Origin: DAOTUL01 sp034437435
GTDB taxonomy: Bacteria > Chloroflexota > Anaerolineae > Aggregatilineales > Phototrophicaceae
Direction: 5' to 3'
Length of the DNA: 10,485 nucleotides
Assembly (NCBI GenBank): GCA_964417785.1
Contig: CAYQJO010000156.1
Location: forward strand, 1 to 10,485
This document shows, piece after piece, positions 1-5,949 of this stretch. Positions within the stretch are counted from its first letter, which is position 1. Each line of letters starts with the position of its first letter. Under the pieces are notes generated by a model that was not told the origin of the DNA, ran no database searches, and saw nothing but the letters and a program-made list of their open reading frames with translations. Both the position numbers and the translations under genes were made by a program.

Positions 1-1
1 C

Positions 2-1024
2 GGCAGCACCCCGATTTATGCCCAGGATTTGCTCCAGGAAATGGACAGCCTGGAAGGTAAAAATATCTACTTCGCTGAATCCAACGGCGAGAACAGCCGC
101 TTCGACCGCTCGCCGCTCGGCATTTCACGCTTCGGCGATCTGCTCATCCGTTCCGGTGCCAGCGTCTTCACGCTGGAATGGCGCAACGGCATCCCGGAGG
201 ACGCCGATCTGGTCATCATTCCAGGCTCGACGGCACCGTTCACCCCGGACCAGATGGCGCGTTTGTGGGCGTATGTGCGCAACGGTGGCCGCCTGCTGAT
301 GCTGGCCGAACCGCAGCAGCGGGCGCTGATCCGCGACAGCGGCTTCTTCCAGTTGACCTGGCCGGAACTCGGACTGCGGGCGCTGGATAACGTGGTCGTG
401 ACCGAGCGCGAAAACCTGCCGCTGGCCGAATCCACCGCCGAAGCCGACTCTGAGCCGGTGGTTGTGGAGAACCCGGAACTGGTATCCACCTTTACCACCG
501 GCGATCTTGACGCCGACCACCCCATCACCAGCGGCCTGCGCGGTGACGTGATCTTCTTCACCGCCCGCTCGCTCGATCTGGATACGTCGTCGGAAGCTGG
601 CACACTGACGCCGCTCATCTTCAGCGATCCGGCCTTTTATGGTGAAGTGAACTACGCGCAGTATGTCGCCGGTGAACCTGCGGCATACAACATCGGCACC
701 GATGTGACCCGCAGCGCCCTGCCCCTGGCCCTGGCCTTCGAGGACGACGAACTTGGCGGGCGGATCGTGCTGTTTGGCGACTCCGATTTCGCCGTCAACG
801 GTGCCGGTTTGCAAACATCACCGTCTTATACGGGCGCGTTCGTTTTCCCGAACAACGCCCGTGTGCTGCTGCGCTCGGTAAGCTGGCTGGTCGATACCGA
901 CGCGCCCGATATGCGCTTCCCGACGGCGGCCCCGACCGGCACGGCGACGACCACACCATCACCGACACCGACGGCCACCCCGGAGCCGACCGCCACACCG
1001 ACCGCCGCGCCCGCTGGATCGTAG
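2..1024 (+). CDS. DUF4350/GldG-like secreted protein with Thr/Pro-rich tail (5' partial)
   Basis: The frame is open to the left edge, so the true start lies outside the window; the TTG at 29 is only the first possible start inside it. Seen: an opening block containing IYFAES, a flavodoxin/GATase-like segment (ADLVIIPGS, then WAYVRNGGRLLMLAEP), and a late block with IVLFGDSDF and N-x-R-V-L-L (about 765-895). This order (acidic strand, GG-turn, GDS motif, Asn, Trp-Leu end) is that of DUF4350 and of the GldG/ABC-transporter auxiliary family. The C-terminus is about 30 residues of Thr, Pro and Ala (TPTATPEPTATPT), a typical extracellular linker in Anaerolineae. It probably acts outside the membrane, possibly beside an ABC transporter encoded to the left; that is inference. 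It is related to the next gene. Its stop codon lies in the left edge of a palindromic repeat (1020-1060), so that repeat may have set the C-terminus. Function unknown. Confidence 0.75.
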   Translation, partial: GSTPIYAQDLLQEMDSLEGKNIYFAESNGENSRFDRSPLGISRFGDLLIRSGASVFTLEWRNGIPEDADLVIIPGSTAPFTPDQMARLWAYVRNGGRLLMLAEPQQRALIRDSGFFQLTWPELGLRALDNVVVTERENLPLAESTAEADSEPVVVENPELVSTFTTGDLDADHPITSGLRGDVIFFTARSLDLDTSSEAGTLTPLIFSDPAFYGEVNYAQYVAGEPAAYNIGTDVTRSALPLALAFEDDELGGRIVLFGDSDFAVNGAGLQTSPSYTGAFVFPNNARVLLRSVSWLVDTDAPDMRFPTAAPTGTATTTPSPTPTATPEPTATPTAAPAGS

Positions 1025-1060
1025 GACCGGCGTGCGGACGCCAAGAATGGCGTCCCTACG
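1020..1060. repeat. Palindromic dispersed repeat, copy 1
   Basis: A perfect 8-bp inverted repeat, GGACGCCA (1036-1043) and TGGCGTCC (1048-1055), encloses the 4-base loop AGAA. An outer pair, CGTAGG (1020-1025) and CCTACG (1055-1060), extends it, leaving about ten unpaired bases on the left arm. The 28 bases from 1034 align without gaps to a second copy at 10432-10459: 9 identical, 6 variable, 12 identical, then one differing base. No T-run follows, so a classical intrinsic terminator is unlikely, although the hairpin sits right after the upstream gene and could protect its mRNA 3' end. The right side is cut by the N run. Confidence 0.75.
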
Positions 1061-1062
1061 CA

Positions 1063-1162
1063 NNNNNNNNNNNNNNNNNNNNNNNNNNNNNNNNNNNNNN
1101 NNNNNNNNNNNNNNNNNNNNNNNNNNNNNNNNNNNNNNNNNNNNNNNNNNNNNNNNNNNNNN
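1063..1162. other. Assembly gap (100 N)
   Basis: Exactly 100 N bases, the usual placeholder for a scaffold gap of unknown size. It begins 3 bases after a dispersed palindromic repeat, so the assembly probably broke on repeated sequence. Genes or more repeat units could be missing here, and the distance between the flanking genes is not known. Confidence 0.97.
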
Positions 1163-1170
1163 GGCCGTCC

Positions 1171-1190
1171 GCCGCATATAGCCGCATATA
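1171..1190. repeat. 10-bp perfect tandem duplication
   Basis: GCCGCATATA occurs twice head to tail, directly before the ribosome binding site of the GldG-like fusion gene. It adds an AT-rich CATATATAA stretch. It may be a slippage product or part of a leader or promoter; the N run cuts off any upstream -35 context. Confidence 0.8.
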
Positions 1191-1191
1191 T

Positions 1192-1197
1192 AAGGAG
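1192..1197 (+). promoter_or_regulatory. Ribosome binding site supporting the GTG start at 1206
   Basis: AAGGAG is a strong Shine-Dalgarno sequence 8 bases before GTG at 1206. It supports this non-ATG start, and the start gives a clean signal peptide. Confidence 0.8.
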
Positions 1198-1205
1198 AGA
1201 CGCCC

Positions 1206-2837
1206 GTGTGGCGCATCGGATGGCTGCTGCTGATCCTGCTGATCGGCGGCAGCGCTGCTCAAGCACAGGATGAAGAACCCGACCCGGTGGTGGCGTTCGT
1301 CGACGACAACCGCTTGCAGGCGGCCTCGGTCACGGATGTCGGCCCGGATGGTCTGTCGCGCCTGGCGGATGTGTTCCGCGCCCTGGGTGCCACCACCCGC
1401 ACACTCAACCTGGACGAACCGGTCCCGGCGGAGGTGACGCATGTGGTGCTGGCCGGACCGCGCCGCGCCATCCCACTGGACGCCCTGGGCTACCTGTGGG
1501 ATTTCCTGGCGAACGGCGGTCATATGCTCCTGGCGCTCGATCCCAACGGATTCAACGGTGTTAACGCGGAACGAAACGCCGGTGGACTCGATGTGCTGCT
1601 CACCCGCGAATACGGCACCGGCGTTGAGGATGGGGTCGCCATCTACCCCTGGTTTGACCAGACCGTGCTGGAAGACCTCGACCGCGCCTGGGTGCTGACC
1701 TACGGCGAGAACTTCGCCACCCACCCTATCGTCGCGCCCCATGTCGCCTACGGCATGCCGGTGCAGACCTGGGGGCCGCGTGCGCTGACGGTGGAAGCGT
1801 TCACCGGCTTCGGCGAAGGTTATGCCCTGCTCTACTCCGATGAGGCTTACGGCGAAACCGGGCCGCTCAACCAGCCGGTAGAGCGCAATATTGGCGTCGA
1901 TCTTCAGGGACGGCTGGTGCTGGCCGCCATCGCGCAGAACCGCCAGACCGGCTCACGGGTGGCGCTGCTCGGCGACAGCGAGATGGTGCAGAACCGCTAC
2001 GGCTACGAGTACATCCAGACCACGCAGCTTCCGCTCTATCCCGGCAACGCCGTGTTCATGGACCGGTTGGCCGGATGGCTGCTCGGACTTCCGCCGGAGG
2101 CATGGCCCGCCCTGCCCGATTTCTTCACCTGGGTAGCGGTCGATGGCCGCCTGGACGACTGGACCGGGAACGCCACCGTCGCCGAAGACAGCCTGTTCGA
2201 CTCGGCGGGTGGTCCCAATCTGCGCGAGGTGCGCCTGTTCCAGAACGGACAGTTCCTTTATATGGGACTCACGACGAGCGCCCCACCCCAACCCGACGCG
2301 GTTATCACACTCGTCAGCCGCTACCAGGATGAACAATACACGCTGACAGTCAGCGCCGAGGGTGCCAGTGTCGCTGACGTGAATGGGACGACCGAAGCCG
2401 TACCCGACCTGGCGCTGGCGTTGGGCGATGTTTACGAAATGCGGGTGCCGCTGCGGGTGACCGGCACTTTGCGGGTTGGCGGTCAGGTGCCGACGGTTGA
2501 ACGTCTGTGCATCCGGATTGGCGATGCGGAAGACTGCCTGGATACGCCGGTTCAGCCCAACGAGGTGCAGGAGTTTGACCCGGCGACGGTGCGCTTCCCG
2601 CCGGGGCCGACCGCCATCATCAGCACGGTCGATGGCGGCGCGAATCTGCGGGCCGGTCCCAACACCGCCGCCGACCGGATTATCTATCTATTCGACGGCA
2701 ATCTGATGCAGGTATTTGGCCGCGACGAAAGCGCCCAATGGGTGTTGTTGAAGAATGGACGCTTCAGCGGCTGGATGAATGTGCGTCTGGTCGATTTGAA
2801 TGTACCCGTCGAATCACTGGTGATTGTAAGTGGATAA
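1206..2837 (+). CDS. Secreted GldG-like protein fused to CBM9/DOMON-like and SH3b domains
   Basis: 543 residues from a GTG start with a strong RBS. Residues 1-21 form a signal peptide (MWRIG, then a Leu/Ile core, AQAQ cleavage area). Residues about 25-290 form a GldG/DUF4350-like domain: VVAFVDDN, then THVVLAGP, FLANGGHMLLALDP, and later LLGDSEMVQN (GDSE at 256-259) ending in AGWLLG. Residues about 305-455 carry VAVDGRLDDW, the usual opening of CBM9/DOMON-like beta-sandwich domains, which can bind sugars. Residues about 468-530 are a bacterial SH3 domain (GANLRAGPN, later WVLLKNGRFSGWM), usually binding cell-wall or peptide ligands. No C-terminal membrane anchor or sorting signal is seen. The N-terminal half parallels the preceding gene, suggesting old duplication. 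Location outside the membrane is well supported; a role in envelope or surface-polymer binding is inference. The exact function is unknown. Confidence 0.8.
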   Translation: MWRIGWLLLILLIGGSAAQAQDEEPDPVVAFVDDNRLQAASVTDVGPDGLSRLADVFRALGATTRTLNLDEPVPAEVTHVVLAGPRRAIPLDALGYLWDFLANGGHMLLALDPNGFNGVNAERNAGGLDVLLTREYGTGVEDGVAIYPWFDQTVLEDLDRAWVLTYGENFATHPIVAPHVAYGMPVQTWGPRALTVEAFTGFGEGYALLYSDEAYGETGPLNQPVERNIGVDLQGRLVLAAIAQNRQTGSRVALLGDSEMVQNRYGYEYIQTTQLPLYPGNAVFMDRLAGWLLGLPPEAWPALPDFFTWVAVDGRLDDWTGNATVAEDSLFDSAGGPNLREVRLFQNGQFLYMGLTTSAPPQPDAVITLVSRYQDEQYTLTVSAEGASVADVNGTTEAVPDLALALGDVYEMRVPLRVTGTLRVGGQVPTVERLCIRIGDAEDCLDTPVQPNEVQEFDPATVRFPPGPTAIISTVDGGANLRAGPNTAADRIIYLFDGNLMQVFGRDESAQWVLLKNGRFSGWMNVRLVDLNVPVESLVIVSG

Positions 2838-2868
2838 ACGAATATTACTAGCAAATTGGAAAATCTGA

Positions 2869-2887
2869 TGGTAGCACAATGCTGCCA
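2869..2887. promoter_or_regulatory. Inverted repeat (candidate operator or RNA hairpin)
   Basis: TGGTAGCA (2869-2876), loop CAA, TGCTGCCA (2880-2887): an 8-bp stem with one G:T wobble. It lies 32 bases after the upstream stop and just before a candidate extended -10 at 2890, where a -35 element would be expected. No T-run follows, so a regulator site fits better than an intrinsic terminator, but both remain open. Confidence 0.4.
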
Positions 2888-2889
2888 AC

Positions 2890-2898
2890 TGGTATACA
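2890..2898 (+). promoter_or_regulatory. Candidate extended -10 promoter for the Cys-rich secreted protein gene
   Basis: TGGTATACA fits the extended -10 form TGn-TATAAT with 4 of 6 core matches; TACAAT at 2895-2900 is an alternative core. No convincing -35 lies 17 bases upstream, where a dyad sits instead. The whole intergenic stretch 2838-2955 is about 41% GC by hand count, clearly lower than the genes around it, as expected for a promoter region. Confidence 0.35.
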
Positions 2899-2955
2899 AT
2901 ACAGCATAGATTATGTATCATATCGCATGTTGCTGGGGAGCACAGAGGGTAACTC

Positions 2956-4233
2956 ATGCGCACATTCAAGTATACCACGCTTATCGTATTACTCATGGGC
3001 TTGCTCATCAGACCGGTTGCTGCCCAACAGACGCAGCAGGACCCGGATGAGTGCCGCACTCTGGTACGGCGTGCGCTGATCCAGCTTGGCACGAACTGCG
3101 CCAATCTGGACCGGCAAACGGTTTGTTACGGCCATCAGGTTTCGAATGTCGATTTCCTGGATGGCTCCATCCTGGAAGAGCCGGGCGACCGCGCCGGTAT
3201 CCTGGAATTTGAGGATATTGAGACGGTTAACCTGGATACCGATGAGGAAGAGTGGGGTCTGTCGATTGTCAATTCACAGGCCAGCTTCCCGCAAACCATC
3301 CGCGACACGGTGCGCATCATCAACATCGGTGATGTCCGTCTCGAAAATGGTGTGTTTCCCGAAGACGCGCTCATCCTGACCGAAGACGCGGTGAACGTCC
3401 AGATTGAAGGCAACAGCGCCCGTCTGTTCGACATCCCAGCGGATTTTGACGCCACGCCGGAAATGGTGGGTGAGATCAACAACCGGCGGCGGTTGCAGGC
3501 CGACGCCATCAGCGAGAGCGGTGCATGGGTGCGCGTGACCTTCGATTATGACACCATCTACGGCACCATCCCGACGGCCTGGATCAGCCGCGATGCGCTG
3601 CAAGAAGAGCCGGACCTGGACACCCTGCCGGTCATCACCGAAGACAGCTACACGCCCATGCAGAAATTTTACTTCTTCACAAGCAGCTCCTCGCCGGTCT
3701 GTGATGCGCAGCCGCCCTCGGTTCTGCTGATCCAGGGGTCGTCGCAGTATGAGTCTCGCATTGTCGCCAACGACGGCGAGATCGCCTTTACCGGCACCAT
3801 CCTGTTGTGGGCGTTCCCCGGCTCGGAGTTTATGCGCCTGACGACGGTCGCGGGATTGGCACGCTGGTTCCCCGATACGGCGCAGCAAGTTGTTGTCCCG
3901 GCAGGCTACAGCGCCACCGTGTGTATTGAAGGTCCTTTCGATATGGGTGTGGACCTCAACGAGAACGACTACATCGTCGGTGCGACCTGTCCGCCAGGGC
4001 TTGAAGGCGAGATCGGTGATGGACTGCTGGAGTCGCTGCAATCGCTGGAAGGCATTCCGCCGAATATCCTGAACAACCCCGTGCAGCTTCCCGAATTCGT
4101 TTGTGCTTCAGGTATTGGCGGCCCGGTGTGCGAATGGCGCTTCCCCGGCCAGGGCAACAGCCAGGACTTGCTGGCTGGACTGTGCGCGGATGGCATCCTG
4201 CCGCCCACCGTCTGCGACCGGCTTCTGCCCTAA
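2956..4233 (+). CDS. Cys-rich secreted protein of unknown function, SH3b- and FecR-like regions
   Basis: 425 residues. The ATG is preceded by AGAGGG (2944-2949) at 6 bases. Residues 1-23 are a signal peptide ending PVAA before QQ. Next comes a Cys box (C33, C48, C57, with VCYGH) of a kind I recall at the N-terminus of many Anaerolineae secreted proteins. The middle has WGLSIVNSQASFP and VRIINIGDV, then a degenerate SH3b-like stretch about residues 156-216 (RLFDIPADF to WVRV to AWISRDAL). Residues about 235-330 (PPSVLLIQG, VANDGEIAFTGTILL, VVVPAGYSATV) resemble a FecR-type beta domain. The C-terminal third adds paired cysteines (VCASGIGGPVCEW, LCADGILPPTVC). Ten cysteines in all suggest disulfides outside the cell. 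The domain assignments are by eye. It lies directly before the polysaccharide genes, so it may act in the envelope; its molecular function is not known. Confidence 0.75.
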   Translation: MRTFKYTTLIVLLMGLLIRPVAAQQTQQDPDECRTLVRRALIQLGTNCANLDRQTVCYGHQVSNVDFLDGSILEEPGDRAGILEFEDIETVNLDTDEEEWGLSIVNSQASFPQTIRDTVRIINIGDVRLENGVFPEDALILTEDAVNVQIEGNSARLFDIPADFDATPEMVGEINNRRRLQADAISESGAWVRVTFDYDTIYGTIPTAWISRDALQEEPDLDTLPVITEDSYTPMQKFYFFTSSSSPVCDAQPPSVLLIQGSSQYESRIVANDGEIAFTGTILLWAFPGSEFMRLTTVAGLARWFPDTAQQVVVPAGYSATVCIEGPFDMGVDLNENDYIVGATCPPGLEGEIGDGLLESLQSLEGIPPNILNNPVQLPEFVCASGIGGPVCEWRFPGQGNSQDLLAGLCADGILPPTVCDRLLP

Positions 4234-4246
4234 CCGTATGGACATG

Positions 4247-4263
4247 GGAGCGCTCTGCGCTCC
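4247..4263. terminator. Hairpin before the BY-kinase gene (weak terminator or attenuator candidate)
   Basis: GGAGCGC (4247-4253), loop TCT, GCGCTCC (4257-4263): a perfect, GC-rich 7-bp stem, 13 bases after the upstream stop and 24 bases before the kinase start. The following bases are only mildly T-rich (TCTATTC), so full termination is doubtful. Partial termination or mRNA processing between the secreted protein gene and the polysaccharide genes is plausible. Confidence 0.4.
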
Positions 4264-4287
4264 TCTATTCAGGATCATCGCCTGCCT

Positions 4288-5934
4288 ATGGAACTTCAGG
4301 AATACATACGCCTTTTCCGCCGCTGGTTCTGGCTGATCTTCCTGGCGGCTTTTGTCGCCGGGTCGGTCGGATTCATCACCCGCAGCGGGCAGCAGCCTAC
4401 CTATCGCGCCCAGACCACCCTGATTATCGGCAACTTCATCCAGGACCCGAACCCGGATTCCGGTTCGATTCGTGCGCCGCTGGACCTGGCCCAGACCTAC
4501 CAGCAGTTGGTGCGCACGCAGAACATCCTGCAGGCGACGGTCGAATCGCTGAACCTGCCCATGTCGGCGGGGGAACTGCGCGGACTCATCACGACGCGCA
4601 CGATAGCCGATACCTCGTTGATGGTCATTGTGGTCGATTACAGCGATCCAGTGCTGGCTGCCGACATCGCCAACGAACTGGGGCAGCAGTTGATCGACAA
4701 GAGTCCCAGCAACCTCACGCCAGAACAGCAGGCGCAGATCGACATCAATAACGAGCAGATCAGCACGCTCACCGATGAACTGCGGTCGCTGCAAGACGAC
4801 CGTGCGGCGTTGAACGAACAGTTGGCCGCCACCGAAGACGAGACCGAACGCGCCCGCCTGGATGAACGCCGGGCCACGATTGTCGAGAACATCCTCCAGG
4901 CCAGCGATACCATCGCCCGCCTGACCCAGACCAACTCCAACTTGCAGCAGCGCATCAACTCGCTCGAAGTGGTTGAGGAAGCGATGGTCTCCACCAACCC
5001 CATCGGCACCAGCCCGCTGAATGCGACGGTGCTGGCGGCCATGGTCGGCGCGGCCCTGGCGATGGGTGTGGTGCTGCTCATCGAATACCTGAACGACACA
5101 TTTCGCACGGCGGATGAGGTCACGCGCACGCTTAACCTGCCCATCCTGGGCGTCATCTCGCGCTTTGGCAAGTCCGGTGATAGTTATAGCAACCGGCTTA
5201 TCAACAACGAGATGTTGTTTTCGCGCACTGCCGACGAGTATCGTGGTTTGCGTACCAACCTGCTCTTCAGCACCCAGAACAAAGGCAACAATGTCTATCT
5301 GGTCACCAGCCCGGTGCCGCAGGACGGCAAGAGCGTCACCGTCGCCAATCTGGCGGTGTCGATGGCGCTGGCGGATATGCGCGTGGTGCTGATCGACGCC
5401 GACCTGCGCCGCCCGCGTGTGCATGAGGTGTTCAACGTCCCCAACGAGGTCGGTCTGACCACCCTGCTCTCCTCCCGGCTGCGCGATAACAATCTCGATA
5501 TTGCCAGCGATCAATCGTGGCGGCAGTGTGTTCACCAGACCGAAATCCCCAACCTGTGGGTGATCCCCAGCGGCTTCATTCCCAAGAATCCGACCGAGGT
5601 GCTGGGATCGGTGGTACTCAAACACTGGATCGAGGTCTTCCAGAAGACGCTCCATATCGATGTGATTCTGTTCGACACGGCCCCGTGTCTGGTGGTGTCG
5701 GACGCGGTGGTGCTGGCGAAGTCGGCTGACTCCCATGTGGTGATGGTCGTCCAGGCCAATTCGACCCGCCGGAGTTCGGCGCTGCGGGCCAAAGAACGTT
5801 TCGAGAAAGTGGATTGGGAAGTCACTGGTGTGGTGCTGAACAGCGCCAACCCCCGCGATGAAGATTATTACGGTTATTATACCTACTATTACCAGTCGGA
5901 GGGAAAGACGACAGCAAAGCAGCCGTCGCGCTAG
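4288..5934 (+). CDS. Wzz-domain BY-kinase, polysaccharide chain-length regulator/tyrosine autokinase
   Basis: 548 residues. Membrane protein that controls chain length and export of a surface polysaccharide; ATP-driven tyrosine autophosphorylation governs its oligomer state. Seen: Wzz N-terminus MELQEYIRLFRRW with TM1 about 12-32; an extracellular part with a long coiled coil about 148-232; TM2 about 246-267; then the cytoplasmic kinase. DEYRGLRTN (5235-5261) matches the usual linker before the kinase. Walker A is SPVPQDGKS with K348; the common Glu before Gly is Asp here. Walker A' is VVLIDADLRRPR (D370, D372) and Walker B is ILFDTAP (D463). The tail holds seven tyrosines at 527-535, the usual autophosphorylation cluster. 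Kinase and Wzz in one chain follow the Wzc pattern; no Wza-like partner is in view. The RBS is weak (AGGA 13 bases upstream); no in-frame upstream ATG competes. Likely start of an operon with the next two genes. Confidence 0.93.
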   Translation: MELQEYIRLFRRWFWLIFLAAFVAGSVGFITRSGQQPTYRAQTTLIIGNFIQDPNPDSGSIRAPLDLAQTYQQLVRTQNILQATVESLNLPMSAGELRGLITTRTIADTSLMVIVVDYSDPVLAADIANELGQQLIDKSPSNLTPEQQAQIDINNEQISTLTDELRSLQDDRAALNEQLAATEDETERARLDERRATIVENILQASDTIARLTQTNSNLQQRINSLEVVEEAMVSTNPIGTSPLNATVLAAMVGAALAMGVVLLIEYLNDTFRTADEVTRTLNLPILGVISRFGKSGDSYSNRLINNEMLFSRTADEYRGLRTNLLFSTQNKGNNVYLVTSPVPQDGKSVTVANLAVSMALADMRVVLIDADLRRPRVHEVFNVPNEVGLTTLLSSRLRDNNLDIASDQSWRQCVHQTEIPNLWVIPSGFIPKNPTEVLGSVVLKHWIEVFQKTLHIDVILFDTAPCLVVSDAVVLAKSADSHVVMVVQANSTRRSSALRAKERFEKVDWEVTGVVLNSANPRDEDYYGYYTYYYQSEGKTTAKQPSR

Positions 5935-5936
5935 CT

Positions 5937-5942
5937 GAGGAG
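5937..5942 (+). promoter_or_regulatory. Ribosome binding site for the dehydratase gene
   Basis: GAGGAG lies 7 bases before the ATG at 5950 and just after the kinase stop (5932-5934). This is a stronger site than that of the kinase gene and suggests translation within one shared mRNA. Confidence 0.75.
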
Positions 5943-5949
5943 TGTTACC

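Noticed and set aside
1036..1055. Intrinsic terminator for the first gene
   Set aside because: The stem is good but is followed by CTACGCA with no T-run, and the same hairpin recurs elsewhere as a repeat.
1056..1742. Minus-strand open frames running across the N gap
   Set aside because: They are open only because N codons cannot be read as stops, and their other half is antisense to the secreted fusion gene.
2856..2884. Promoter with TTGGAA as -35 in the AT-rich intergenic stretch
   Set aside because: Seventeen bases downstream the sequence is ATGCTG, which is not a -10 element.
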